A DNA stretch of 64,000 bases, taken from assembly GCF_026168105.1 (NCBI RefSeq), contig NZ_LBMW01000020.1, forward strand, positions 62,001-126,000. The letters run 5' to 3'. Numbering within the stretch: position 1 is the first letter of the stretch; the number at the start of each line of letters is the position of its first letter. Shown in pieces: positions 41,315 through 50,241 of the stretch. The notes under the pieces were generated by a model. It worked only from the letters and a program-made list of their open reading frames with translations. It ran no database searches and was not told the origin of the DNA. The DNA is from Streptomyces hygroscopicus (GTDB taxonomy: Bacteria > Actinomycetota > Actinomycetes > Streptomycetales > Streptomycetaceae). The position numbers and the translations under genes were made by a program.

Positions 41315-42583
41315 CTACGCGGGCAGGTCCTGCGCCGGGCGGACCTTCACCTCGACCCTGTCCAGGGCTCGTACGGCGGCGGCGAGCGCCTCGGCCCCGG
41401 TGGCCGCCTCGGTGACGGCCGAACCGATCCGGTCCCAGGAGCTGCGCAGCTCGCGCACCTCGGCGCCCGGCTCCACGGTCACGGAGCACAGCTGGACGCC
41501 GGGCAGTGCGCGGGCCTCCTCGACGCCCGAGACGGATTCGACGACACCGGCCCCGGTGTGCAGGAAGCGGATCGCGGCGGCGCCGGGGGCCTTCTCGGGC
41601 AGGGGGGTGGGCAGCGGTTCACCCTTCATCAGGGTCCAGAAGGCGCGGACGAGGTCGATGCGGTACGCGCGGTCGATCAGATCGACGATACCGTCACCGG
41701 GGAAGCGGCCGGCGCACTCCACCAGATAGGGGCGGCCGTTCTCGACGATCCACTCGCAGTGTGCGACACCCGTGCCGAACCCGACGGCCGTCAGCAGGCG
41801 TTCGGTCTCCGTACGGAGCAGCGTGTCGAGCTCGCCGGGGATGTCGGCGGGGACCAGATGGCCCAGCTCGACCGGGCGGCCTCCGGGGTAGAGGTCCTTG
41901 CCCGTGACGTTGCCGAACAACACCCGGCCCCGCTCCACCAGCAGCTCCACGCTGTACTCGCGGCCCTGGACGCACCGTTCGACGAGCATGCGGAGTTCGA
42001 AGCCGCGGTCGGGGACCATCACCCCTTCGTCCATGGCGGTGGTCTCGGCCCAGGCCTCGTCGATCTCGTCGGCGGAGGCGAGGATGCGGGTGCCGAGGGC
42101 GGCCTGGCGGTTGGCCGGCTTCAGGACGGCCGGCCCGGGGTGCCGGGCCATGAAGGCGCGGACCTCGTCCGGGCCGGTGACCTCGACGGACTCGGGGTTG
42201 AGGATGCCGGCGGCCCCGCTGACCTTGCGCAGCACGGCCTTGTCGCGGAGGATCCGCAGCGCCCCGTGGCCGCCGGTGGGCAGGCCGTAGCGCTCGGCGA
42301 GGCGGGCCGCGAAGGGGGTGGCGTACTCCTGGAGCGGCGCGACGGCGACCGGGTCGAGGTCGCGGTGCGCGTTGTAGAACGCGTCGGCGGCGCCGTCGAG
42401 TTGGTACTCCCAGGCGATCAGGTCCCGCACGACGGATGCCTCGTCGGCCTTGGGCCTCAGCTCGCGCTTGCGGATTACGTCGGGTTCGTCGACGACGATC
42501 ACGGAGCCGTCCGGCTGGAACTGGGCGAGCGAGGTCACCGCCACGGGGACGAAGCCCACCATGATGACGGGGCGTTCGGTCAT
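41315..42583 (-). CDS. ATP-grasp carboxylate-amine ligase, copy A
   Basis: 422 residues. The ATP-grasp fold is complete: an N-terminal pre-grasp part, FMARHPGPAVLKPANRQAAL (ATP lysine), EYSVELLVERGRVLFGNVTG, and the metal site YLVECAGRFPGDGIVDLIDR, in which E-x-x-G-R replaces the classical E-x-N-x-R. Such enzymes activate a carboxylate as acyl phosphate and join it to an amine, forming a peptide or amide. It lies 22 bp after copy B. Its partner substrates are not visible from sequence; the cluster suggests hydrazine- and amino-acid-derived acids. Confidence 0.85.
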   Translation of the reverse strand: MTERPVIMVGFVPVAVTSLAQFQPDGSVIVVDEPDVIRKRELRPKADEASVVRDLIAWEYQLDGAADAFYNAHRDLDPVAVAPLQEYATPFAARLAERYGLPTGGHGALRILRDKAVLRKVSGAAGILNPESVEVTGPDEVRAFMARHPGPAVLKPANRQAALGTRILASADEIDEAWAETTAMDEGVMVPDRGFELRMLVERCVQGREYSVELLVERGRVLFGNVTGKDLYPGGRPVELGHLVPADIPGELDTLLRTETERLLTAVGFGTGVAHCEWIVENGRPYLVECAGRFPGDGIVDLIDRAYRIDLVRAFWTLMKGEPLPTPLPEKAPGAAAIRFLHTGAGVVESVSGVEEARALPGVQLCSVTVEPGAEVRELRSSWDRIGSAVTEAATGAEALAAAVRALDRVEVKVRPAQDLPA

Positions 42584-42605
42584 GTCTGTCTCCTTGGTGG
42601 GTGGG

Positions 42606-43862
42606 TCAGGCGTCCGGGCCGGTCAGGTCGGCGCGGACCTGGGCGGCCAGTTCCCCGGCCGTGGACATCGCGTCCTCGAACGACGTACCGGTCACGCCGA
42701 GGAAGCCGAGGATGCTGTTGCCCTCCGGTGGGCGCCGGACCAGGTCGCCGGGCTTGGCGGTGAGCTTGAGAAAGAACAGGTCGTCCCGGTCGGCCACCTC
42801 GTCGGGGACGTGCACGCGCTCCACCCGGCCGGAGGCCGGGGGCAGCAGGCACAGGGCCGCCGTGTGGACGCCGGTCGGCCGGTAGTGGCCGGCCTTCGGG
42901 CGGACCCCGCGGGCCACGTCGGCGACGGCCGCGATCGGGTCGTAGCCGGCGGAGATGCGGGACATGTGGTCCAGGCCGCCGCCACCCGGCCGTACGGCGA
43001 TCTCCACCAGATGCGGGCGGCCCTCGTGGAAGCGGACCTCCGCGTGCATCACGCTGCGTCGCAGACCCTGGGCGCGGGCGCCCGCCGCGACGACCTCGTG
43101 CACGGCCTCGACCTGGGCCGGGGTGAGCGCGGTCGGGGCGTGGTGGACGTCGTCGTCGAAGGTGTCGCCCTCGGCGGTGACCCGGTCGACGATCGAACCG
43201 AGGTAGACCTCGTCGTCCCAGGCGAGGGCCTCGATGAGGAACTCGTCGCCGTCGAGGAAGGACTCCACCAGCAGCCCGTGCGGACCCAGGTCGAGGCCGT
43301 CGGCCTCCATGGCGTACCAGGACAGCTCGGTCAGGCCCTGGGCTGCCTGGGCGTAGCGCTCGCGCAGCTCGGCGGCGTCGTCGGCGCGGAAGACGTAGTT
43401 GGAGGCGGCGCCCAGGGTCGGCTTGACGATGACCGGGTAGCCGAACTCCTCGGCCGCGGCGAGGGCCTCGGCCTCGTCCGTGACGAAGCGGAAGGACGGG
43501 CAGGCGGCGCCGCCGCGCTCGTGGGCCCGGCGCATCAGCAGCTTGTTGCGGCTGGCGCGGGCGGCCTCCATGCCGATGCCGGGCAGGCCAAGGGCCTCGG
43601 CGACGGCGGCGACGGCGAGCACGGCGGACTCGGAGAAGGTGAACACGCCCTCGAAGCGCTCCTCGGCGTGCCACTCCTTGGCCGCGGCGATCAGGTCCTC
43701 GATCGCCCGCGAGCCGGCGGTGCGGTAGCGGTCGGCGGGCCAGAAGTCCTCGGTGCCCTCGCCGTTGAGGACGTAGAGGTCCGCGCCGAGGCCGACGACC
43801 TGCTCGTAGCGGGAGATGTAGTAGGTGGCGTTCTGCCGGGCTTCGATCGCCAGGAGCTTCAT
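42606..43862 (-). CDS. ATP-grasp carboxylate-amine ligase, copy B
   Basis: 418 residues. The N-terminal strand MKLLAIEARQNATYYISRYEQ, ATP-binding FGYPVIVKPTLGAASNYVFR, the strand LVESFLDGDEFLIEALAWDD, and metal site HLVEIAVRPGGGGLDHMSR, with E-x-A-x-R in place of the usual Asn. A C-terminal domain (HTAALCLLPPASGRVERVHV) matches amino-acid ligases such as those making dipeptides. It starts 25 bp after the DAO-like gene, so it is in the same transcript. Copies A, B and C differ enough that separate condensations are likely. Confidence 0.87.
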   Translation of the reverse strand: MKLLAIEARQNATYYISRYEQVVGLGADLYVLNGEGTEDFWPADRYRTAGSRAIEDLIAAAKEWHAEERFEGVFTFSESAVLAVAAVAEALGLPGIGMEAARASRNKLLMRRAHERGGAACPSFRFVTDEAEALAAAEEFGYPVIVKPTLGAASNYVFRADDAAELRERYAQAAQGLTELSWYAMEADGLDLGPHGLLVESFLDGDEFLIEALAWDDEVYLGSIVDRVTAEGDTFDDDVHHAPTALTPAQVEAVHEVVAAGARAQGLRRSVMHAEVRFHEGRPHLVEIAVRPGGGGLDHMSRISAGYDPIAAVADVARGVRPKAGHYRPTGVHTAALCLLPPASGRVERVHVPDEVADRDDLFFLKLTAKPGDLVRRPPEGNSILGFLGVTGTSFEDAMSTAGELAAQVRADLTGPDA

Positions 43863-43887
43863 GGCGGATCCTCTCGGGTGGAAGTGG

Positions 43888-45009
43888 TCAGGGCGTGGCG
43901 TCGAGGGGTGCGGTGTCCAGGGCCGCCAGGCCGGTGGGATCGGGCATGCGGCCGAGGACGCGGTCGGCGAGGGTGCGGGCGATCAGCGGCGCAAACTTGA
44001 AGGACGTGCCGCCGCAGGCCGCGTAGGCGTGGCCCGAGTCGCCGAGGGAGACCACGAGGGGGCCGCCGGTCTCGGCGTACGACAGGTAGTAGCAGTCCTT
44101 GCCGCCGAGCACCCACGCCGGTCCGAAGCCCGGCAGCAGGTCGCCGAACTCGGCCGCGAGCTCCCGCTGCCGTTCCTCGGGCGTGACCTGGTCGGTGAGG
44201 TCGTCGGCCTCGCGACAGACAGCTGCGGAGCTGAGCTTGAGCGCGGTGCCGGCCACCGGCGGGATCAGCCAGGCGCCGCGTCGCGTACCGAGGGCGGGGA
44301 CGGCCGGTGTGTCCGCCCACGTCTCGGCCCGCGCCCTGGGCACCCGGCAGTACAGCAACGACTGCCTATACAGGGTGAGCGACTTGGCCACCCGCTCGGG
44401 CAGCAGCCGGCGTGCCCACGGTCCTACGGCGACCAGGACGCCGTCGCCGTGCAGCACCCGCCCGTCGGCCAGGCGGACCTGTCCGCGCTCTCCGTCCACC
44501 GCGACCGCGGGCCGGTGTTCGACGAGGTCGATGCCGGGCTGCCACTTCAGCCAGCCGACGCAGGCGGCGAGCACGCGCTCGGCGAGCAGCACCCCGGCCT
44601 CGTCCTCCAGGACCCCGCCGAGGGCGCCGTCGAGGGACAGGTGTGGATAGCGCTCGGCGAGCGCGGTCGCCGTGAGCGTCCGCGCGCGCCCGCCGGCGTC
44701 GGACAGGAGCAGCGCGCCCGCGTCGGCGGCGGCGGGCGGCAGCACGGTGAGCGCGCCGACCCGCTCGTAGAAGCGGGTGGCGAACAGTTCCTCCAGTTCG
44801 AGCCAGCGATGGTGGGCGCGCAGCGCGGCCGCGGTGGCGAGCGGATCGGCCGGATGCAGGGCCCGGATGATCCGGTGCTGGTCGAAAGAGGTGGCCCGGC
44901 TGTAGGGGATCGGGCCCTGGTCGACGACCGTGACCCGGTGTCCGGCCAGGGCGCACTCCACGGCGGTCAGCAGGGCGATCACCCCGCCGCCCACCACGGT
45001 GACACGCAT
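43888..45009 (-). CDS. FAD-dependent amine/D-amino-acid oxidase family protein (Spb39-like by context)
   Basis: 373 residues. The FAD dinucleotide fold starts at residue 1 (RVTVVGGGVIALLTAVECAL), with the acidic partner in RVTVVDQGPIPYSRATSFDQ. The substrate domain and the late GDSGHAYAACGGTSFKFAPLIA are as in glycine/sarcosine oxidases (DAO fold). In the s56-p1 pathway a DAO-fold enzyme cleaves the lysine-glycine hydrazine to hydrazinoacetate; the neighbours here make that the best guess. It lies 36 bp after the MetRS-like gene. Confidence 0.85.
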   Translation of the reverse strand: MRVTVVGGGVIALLTAVECALAGHRVTVVDQGPIPYSRATSFDQHRIIRALHPADPLATAAALRAHHRWLELEELFATRFYERVGALTVLPPAAADAGALLLSDAGGRARTLTATALAERYPHLSLDGALGGVLEDEAGVLLAERVLAACVGWLKWQPGIDLVEHRPAVAVDGERGQVRLADGRVLHGDGVLVAVGPWARRLLPERVAKSLTLYRQSLLYCRVPRARAETWADTPAVPALGTRRGAWLIPPVAGTALKLSSAAVCREADDLTDQVTPEERQRELAAEFGDLLPGFGPAWVLGGKDCYYLSYAETGGPLVVSLGDSGHAYAACGGTSFKFAPLIARTLADRVLGRMPDPTGLAALDTAPLDATP

Positions 45010-45045
45010 CGGGCACCTCCTTTCATCGGTGGTTCGGCCGGTGGA

Positions 45046-46674
45046 TCAGCTCTCCGCGACGGTGCGGCCGAGCGCGGGCAGGGTGAAGACGGTGGTCATG
45101 CGCTCCTCGGGCGCGACGGCGAACCTGCCGTCGAAGCCGCCCTCGGCCCGCGCCCGCTCGGCGAGGTCGATGAGGATCGGCGAGGCCGCCGCGAGCAGCG
45201 TGCGGACCTCGGCGAACAGGTCGCCCAGTGCGGCGGCGGACGCCTCACGCGTGGCCGGGGTCAGCCCGTCCAGCAGAGCCTCGGCCCGGCCGAGGAGGCG
45301 TTCGGTGTGCAGTGGGATCAGGTCGGCGGTGCGGCTGAGGCTGTAGCCGGTGAGCCGGTAGCCGGCCTCGAACCGTTCGGCCATCGCGGCCCGGCGCGCG
45401 TTAGCCGCCTGCGACACCGGCAACTCCTGGTCCTGCAGGCCGAGTTCGGCGACCGCCTTGCCGAGCAGGCTGCCCAGCCGGTTCCACGGGCCGACCAGAC
45501 GCTCCCCCGTGATCTTCTCCAGGGCGGCCCGGGAGAAGTTGGTGCGGGCGTGCTCGGGAGCGGTGAGGGCGAGGTGGAAGCGGACGAGGTCGCGGGGGAC
45601 CTCGCGGACCAGGTCGCGGGTCCACACCACATGCCCCTTGCTGGTGGAGAACTTCTCGTTCTCCAGCTCGTAGAACTCGTTGCAGACGATCTCGTCCGGC
45701 ACGACGTAACGGCCCTCGTGGGCGAGCAACAGCGACAGATGGGTCAGGCCCCAGAAGTAGGCGTTGTCGAAGCCGAGGAAGTACACCAGCCGGATGCCGT
45801 TCCCGGCGAGCCACAACTCGTCGTCGGTCGCGGGCCGTTCCCCGTGCGCGCGCTGGGCGACTGCAGTGCAGTACATGGAGGCGGGCATGCCCTCGGCCCA
45901 GGCGTTGAGGACCTGGCCCGGCGTCTCGGGGAACGGGGCGGGAATCCCCCAGCCCGTCGGATACGTGATCGGGAAGTCCGGCAGCGGGCGGGCCAGCAGC
46001 TCGCGCATCAGCTGCACGATGTGCGGGCGCCAGGTGGACTGCTTGGCCTCGTGGTAGGCGGTCAGCTGCTCCCGGTACTCCTCCAGCGGCAGGACGAGGA
46101 TCTCGGCCTCGCGGTAGGTCACCTCCGCCGTGGGGTCGACGGTCGAGCGCGGGTCGGTCAGCTCGGTGAAGTTGTTGGGGTGCCCGCAGCTCTCGCACAG
46201 CCCGCCCCGGCTGACCGCCAGGCACACCGGGCAGCCGCCGCTGACCAGGCCCTCCATCAGGAACTCTCCGGTCGCCTCGATGTACGGCAGCTTCACCTTG
46301 CGCAGCCGGAACTTGCCGGCGTCGTACAGGCGGGTGAGGAAGTCCAGCGCCATCGCGCGGTAGCCGTCGTCGAAGGGGGCGAACCCGTCGACGGAGATGC
46401 CCATCAGGCCGAGCGTCTCCTGGATGTCGTGCCAGCACTTCTCGGCCAGCGCCTGCGGGGTGGTGCCCAGCTTGGCCGCGCTGGAGACGACGTACGTCTG
46501 GCTGTCGTCCGTGCCCGTGGTGTACAGCACCGGCTGCCCGGTGGCCCGCAGATAGCGGGCGTGCACGTCGGCCGCCATGTAGGGGCCGGCGATGTGGCCC
46601 ACGTGCAGGTCGCCGTTGGGGGTGGGGGGCGGGCCGATGATGACCGTGCGCCGCTGTCCTGTCTGCTCGCTCAT
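45046..46674 (-). CDS. methionyl-tRNA synthetase-like hydrazine synthetase subunit
   Basis: 542 residues. It has a class I synthetase core: the HIGH-type motif GDLHVGHI near residue 22, a zinc knuckle with CPVC and CESC near residues 145-161, and the KMSKS position reading FSTSKG near residue 343. The tRNA-anticodon and C-terminal parts of housekeeping MetRS are replaced or reduced. In s56-p1 biosynthesis a MetRS-like domain uses ATP to join an amino acid to N6-hydroxylysine before cupin-catalysed N-N bond formation. Its place three bases after the cupin stop supports this role over translation. Confidence 0.86.
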   Translation of the reverse strand: MSEQTGQRRTVIIGPPPTPNGDLHVGHIAGPYMAADVHARYLRATGQPVLYTTGTDDSQTYVVSSAAKLGTTPQALAEKCWHDIQETLGLMGISVDGFAPFDDGYRAMALDFLTRLYDAGKFRLRKVKLPYIEATGEFLMEGLVSGGCPVCLAVSRGGLCESCGHPNNFTELTDPRSTVDPTAEVTYREAEILVLPLEEYREQLTAYHEAKQSTWRPHIVQLMRELLARPLPDFPITYPTGWGIPAPFPETPGQVLNAWAEGMPASMYCTAVAQRAHGERPATDDELWLAGNGIRLVYFLGFDNAYFWGLTHLSLLLAHEGRYVVPDEIVCNEFYELENEKFSTSKGHVVWTRDLVREVPRDLVRFHLALTAPEHARTNFSRAALEKITGERLVGPWNRLGSLLGKAVAELGLQDQELPVSQAANARRAAMAERFEAGYRLTGYSLSRTADLIPLHTERLLGRAEALLDGLTPATREASAAALGDLFAEVRTLLAAASPILIDLAERARAEGGFDGRFAVAPEERMTTVFTLPALGRTVAES

Positions 46675-46677
46675 GGC

Positions 46678-47043
46678 TCAGGCCTCCTGGGCGTGACGGG
46701 CGGTGAACCGCTCGGCCATGTCGGCGTCCCACCAGACGCTGTACATCTCGAAGTCGGTGCCGGACTCGTTGACGACACGGTGCTCGTGGTGCGGCGGGAA
46801 GTGCACGATGTCGCCGGCGGTGAACGGCACGCGCTCGCCGCCGGACTCCAGGAACGCCTCGCCCCGCAGGGCGATGAAGATCTCGTACTCGTGGTGGGCG
46901 TGCGCGGTGGACGCGGTGCCCGGGCTGATGACGCACCAGGAGCCCTCGAAGGGAGCGTTGAGCTGGGGCCAGGGCAGCAGGCGCTGGGCGTCGAGGCCGT
47001 TCTCATGGGTGAGGCCGGTGCGGTCGAGGGGCTTGATGAGCAT
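46678..47043 (-). CDS. stand-alone cupin, probable N-N bond forming partner
   Basis: 121 residues, single beta-barrel. Metal-ligand motif HAHHEYEIFIALRGEA and the second motif GDIVHFPPHHEHRVVNE supply several histidines and a glutamate. In the s56-p1 enzyme Spb40 a cupin domain of this kind is fused to the MetRS-like domain. Here the stop at 46678 leaves three bases before the MetRS-like ATG, so the domains are split but should be made together. Start ATG 47043. Confidence 0.88.
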   Translation of the reverse strand: MLIKPLDRTGLTHENGLDAQRLLPWPQLNAPFEGSWCVISPGTASTAHAHHEYEIFIALRGEAFLESGGERVPFTAGDIVHFPPHHEHRVVNESGTDFEMYSVWWDADMAERFTARHAQEA

Positions 47044-47098
47044 GTCGTCTCTCTGGTCGGCGGGTCGTCGGGCGGGGCGGGGCCGTCAGGCCGGGCGG

Positions 47099-48397
47099 TC
47101 AGGCGGCGGCCAGGGCCGGTTCGCGGTCGCCGGAGGGCTGCTCGGCGCCGTGCTTGAGGATGTCCTCGGTGATCTCCGCCGAGCGGGCGGCGAGGACGCT
47201 GAGCAGGGAGTCGGCGATGCCATGGGTGGCCTCGTTGACGCCCTGGAGATAGAGCGCGGCGGTGGCCGGACGGCCCAGCTCCACGCGGTAGTTGCGGGTG
47301 ACGTCGATGCGGTCCAGGCCGAGCGCCTCCCCGAGGGCGCGGACCATACGGGGCATAGCGGGGTCGAAGCCGGTGCCGAGCAGCAGCAGGTCGGTGCGCA
47401 GCTCGCGGGTGGTGCCGGAGCGACGGTCGGTGAGGGAGAGGACGATGTCGTCGCCGTCGGTCGCGGCGCCGGTGATGTCGGTCATGGTGACCATGCCGAG
47501 GCGGCCGACGCCCTCGCGCCGGTCCTGGTAGAACTGCCGGTACAGCGAGTCCAGGGTGGCCGGAGCCAGGCCGCCGTAGTTGGCGCGGTGCATCTCGGCC
47601 AGCAGCTGACGGCGGGCCTCGGGCCCGGCATCGTAGAACTCGTCGACGAACGACGAGTAGAACAGCTCGTTGGTGAACTTGCTGCTCTCGTAGCCGTTCA
47701 GGCCGATCGAGCGCATGATCATCGTCGGACGGCAGTCGGGCAGGTCGCGCAGTGCCGCGCCGAACAGCTCGGCCGCGCTCTGCGCCCCGCCGACGACGGC
47801 GACCCGCAGCGGACGGTCCGCCGGCAGGGTACCGATGCGCTGGTTGTACTCGGTGGAGTGGATGACCCGCTCGGCCGGCAGCCCCTCGAACACGGCCGGC
47901 ACATGCGCGTCCCGCCCTGCGCCGATCACCAGGTAGCGGCAGCCGATGGTGTCGCCGTTCGCCAGGCCCACCGTCCAGCCGGTGACTTCGGCGTCCACGC
48001 CGGTCACGGGCGTGACCGAGGTGACCTCGCGGCCGTACTCGACCTTCACGCGCTCCAGCGAGTCCGCGACCCACTGTAGGTACTCGGATATCTCGCTCCG
48101 GTACGGCACGAAGCTGCCGAGGTTGACGAACGCGTCGAGCCGGCCGCGGGCGTGCAGGAAACTGAGGAACGAGAACTCGCTGCGCGGATTGCGCATCGTG
48201 ACCAGGTCCTTGAGGAAGGAAACCTGGCTCAGGGCGTCGGGCAGCAGCATGCCCCGCTGCCATACGACGTTGTCCTCGCGCTCGACGACGAGGCTGCGGC
48301 CCGCGAGCTCGGGGGCCAGCTCCTCGAGCGCGACCGCGAGGGCGAGGTTCGCCGGGCCGGCGCCGACGGCGAGCAGTTCGACGGTGCGGTGTGCCAT
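47099..48397 (-). CDS. L-lysine/L-ornithine N-hydroxylase family monooxygenase
   Basis: 432 residues. FAD motif GAGPANLALAVALEE at residues 13-27, the family segment NVVWQRGMLLPDALSQVSFL, the NADPH motif VAVVGGAQSAAELFG near residue 195, and the late LLLGTGFDPAMPRMVR. The family (SidA/PvdA/IucD) hydroxylates the side-chain amine. In clusters with a cupin and MetRS-like protein it makes N6-hydroxylysine, the N-N bond donor. No siderophore NRPS or IucA-type synthetase is near. It is 55 bp upstream of the cupin gene. Confidence 0.93.
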   Translation of the reverse strand: MAHRTVELLAVGAGPANLALAVALEELAPELAGRSLVVEREDNVVWQRGMLLPDALSQVSFLKDLVTMRNPRSEFSFLSFLHARGRLDAFVNLGSFVPYRSEISEYLQWVADSLERVKVEYGREVTSVTPVTGVDAEVTGWTVGLANGDTIGCRYLVIGAGRDAHVPAVFEGLPAERVIHSTEYNQRIGTLPADRPLRVAVVGGAQSAAELFGAALRDLPDCRPTMIMRSIGLNGYESSKFTNELFYSSFVDEFYDAGPEARRQLLAEMHRANYGGLAPATLDSLYRQFYQDRREGVGRLGMVTMTDITGAATDGDDIVLSLTDRRSGTTRELRTDLLLLGTGFDPAMPRMVRALGEALGLDRIDVTRNYRVELGRPATAALYLQGVNEATHGIADSLLSVLAARSAEITEDILKHGAEQPSGDREPALAAA

Positions 48398-48460
48398 GAA
48401 GTACTCCAGAGAAGGGACGTCTGTGCGGTCTGGTTCCGTGAGGTGTCCGGCGAGCCCCGC

Positions 48461-49720
48461 TCAGGCCGGTACGGGCACGTGCAGCGGGCGGCGGTCGAGT
48501 TCGACCAGGGCCGCCGCCGCGTCGAGGCGAGCGGCGGTCTGCACCGGGTCCGCGCCGGCGACGACGACATAGGAGTGGCGGGAGAGGTAGCCGCCCGGCG
48601 GCAGGCGCAGTTCGGTGCCGGGCTCCACCATCGCCTCGGCGGCCAGCAGGCCCTCGGCCTCGGCCGGCGGGGTGACCGAGGCCACCACGCAGTCCTCGGG
48701 CGGGTAGCCGAAGCGGATGCCCACCGTGCGGTGCTCGGTGTCGGTGAAGTCGGGGCGCCGCCCCAGCGCGGCGCGGACGGCGGCGCGGGCCGGGTCGATA
48801 CCGGTGGCCAACTGGCCCAGGCGCGGGATGAGGTCGCCCCCGAGCCGGCCGTTGATCTCGACGATGACCGGGCCTCGCGCGGTCAGCTTCACCTCGGTGT
48901 GGGTGATGCCGGAGCCGTAGCCGATGGCGCGGTGCGCGGCACGCAGCATCGCCAGCAGGTCCGGGTCGGTGCGCAGCGGGTCGTCGGCTGCGACGTGGTG
49001 ACCCATCTCCTCGAAGTACGGGAACAGACCGACCTGTTTGCGGGCCACGAACATCGGGTGGTACTCGCCGTCCACGAGGGCCGCGTCGATGCTGATCTCC
49101 GGCCCTTCGAGGTACTCCTCGACCAGCGCGCCGCCCCGGTAGGACACCGCCCCGATCCGGCTCGCCTCGTCGGCGGTCCGGAACGCCCCGACGATTTCAC
49201 CGGCGTCCGCGGCGAGCACGACGCCGATGCTGGCGCCCATCCCGCGCGGCTTCACAACGACGGGGTAGCCGATCTCCTGCGCCGCGGCGAGCGCCTCCTC
49301 GGCGGTGTCCACCCAGGCGTAGCGGGGCTGGTCGACACCCGCCTCGGTGAGCAGCCTGCGGCTGCGGAACTTGTCCCGGCAGCCCTCCACGCCGTCCACG
49401 CCCGCGCCGGGCAGGCCGAGTGCGACGGCCACGTGCGCTGTCGTCACGATCAGGGTCTCGTCCCAGCTGAGCACGCCGCGCACGGTGACGCGGCCGGCCA
49501 GCTCCCGGGCCGCCGTCAGCACGGCGTACCGGTCGGTGACGTCCACGACCGTGTGCCCGCTGAGGTACGGCGTCTGCCAGTCGGGCTCGTCGCCCGTGAA
49601 CAGCCAGACCGGATGGGTCGCCGCCGCGCCTGCCAGCAGATACTCGCGGTACTTGCGCAGCCCGCACCCGATGAGCAGGATCACGCCGTCCGCGCCCTCC
49701 TGGGCGCTGTTCTCGTCCAC
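48461..49720 (-). CDS. ATP-grasp carboxylate-amine ligase, copy C, first gene of the minus-strand operon
   Basis: 419 residues. GTG 49720 is chosen because GGGAGGAG lies nine bases upstream. After an N-terminal domain (GVILLIGCGLRKYREYLLAG) come the ATP lysine region IGYPVVVKPRGMGASIGVVL, GALVEEYLEGPEISIDAALV, and the full metal motif PVIVEINGRLGGDLIPRLGQ (E-x-N-x-R), the most classical of the copies. A C-terminal domain follows. Likely makes an amide or hydrazide bond. It begins the operon that leads on to the N-hydroxylase, cupin and MetRS-like genes. Confidence 0.88.
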   Translation of the reverse strand: MDENSAQEGADGVILLIGCGLRKYREYLLAGAAATHPVWLFTGDEPDWQTPYLSGHTVVDVTDRYAVLTAARELAGRVTVRGVLSWDETLIVTTAHVAVALGLPGAGVDGVEGCRDKFRSRRLLTEAGVDQPRYAWVDTAEEALAAAQEIGYPVVVKPRGMGASIGVVLAADAGEIVGAFRTADEASRIGAVSYRGGALVEEYLEGPEISIDAALVDGEYHPMFVARKQVGLFPYFEEMGHHVAADDPLRTDPDLLAMLRAAHRAIGYGSGITHTEVKLTARGPVIVEINGRLGGDLIPRLGQLATGIDPARAAVRAALGRRPDFTDTEHRTVGIRFGYPPEDCVVASVTPPAEAEGLLAAEAMVEPGTELRLPPGGYLSRHSYVVVAGADPVQTAARLDAAAALVELDRRPLHVPVPA

Positions 49721-49801
49721 GCGCTGTTCTCCTCCCGAAGCCGAGTGACAGTGCGATTCCACGGGGTGCGCGGGTTGCCCGGAAGCCATGTCCGGGATGG
49801 A

Positions 49802-49842
49802 CAATCAACCCAGGTCGCGCCCCCGTCACGTCCGGTTGATTG
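49802..49842. promoter_or_regulatory. inverted repeat in the central divergent promoter of the cluster
   Basis: CAATCAACC (49802-49810) and GGTTGATTG (49834-49842) form a perfect 9-bp inverted repeat with a 23-bp spacer, in the gap between the two divergent arms of the cluster. A further GTTGACC follows. Candidate binding sites for a cluster regulator or paired promoter elements. Confidence 0.5.
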
Positions 49843-49897
49843 ACCGTTGACCGGCCGTCGGGCGGAGTTCTTCCGGGCAATTCCGCCGGCCGCTTCC

Positions 49898-50239
49898 ATG
49901 GCTGACGTGATCAATTACGACGGCAAGAGATTCCGGAAGGTCCTGGCCGACCCGGCCGGCGACGCCCCCGCCGCGCTGTACCGGCAGCAGGGCGACCTGG
50001 TCTGGGCCGAGTTCGCCGGTGGCGACGTACGACGCGGCTCCCTCGCGGGGACCCGCGACGCGGACGGCGTGATCAGCTTCTCGTACAGCATGGTCCTCGA
50101 CGACGGACGGGTGATCTCCGGCCACAGCGTGAACACCCCGGAGGTCCTGCCCGACGGGCGGATACGGCTGCACGAGCGCTGGGAGCGCTTCGGCGCCCAC
50201 GCCGACAACGGCGTCTCGTACCTCGAGGAGGTGCGCTGA
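49898..50239 (+). CDS. small hypothetical beta-rich protein
   Basis: 113 residues, start ATG 49898. Alternating strands (VINYDGKRFRKVLADPAGDA, DLVWAEFAGGDVRRGSLAGT, ISFSYSMVLDDGRVISGHSV) and end RIRLHERWERFGAHADNGVS suggest a small lipocalin-like beta-barrel of the sort often labelled N-acetylglutamate-synthase-like in actinobacteria without evidence. It is the first gene of the plus-strand arm and ends two bases before the flavin oxidase ATG. It might bind an intermediate. Function unknown. Confidence 0.7.
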   Translation: MADVINYDGKRFRKVLADPAGDAPAALYRQQGDLVWAEFAGGDVRRGSLAGTRDADGVISFSYSMVLDDGRVISGHSVNTPEVLPDGRIRLHERWERFGAHADNGVSYLEEVR

Positions 50240-50241
50240 CC

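Noticed and set aside
47099-48397. N-hydroxylase as part of a siderophore cluster
   Set aside because: No IucA/IucC-type synthetase, NRPS, acyltransferase or iron-siderophore transporter is present; cupin and MetRS-like partners point elsewhere.
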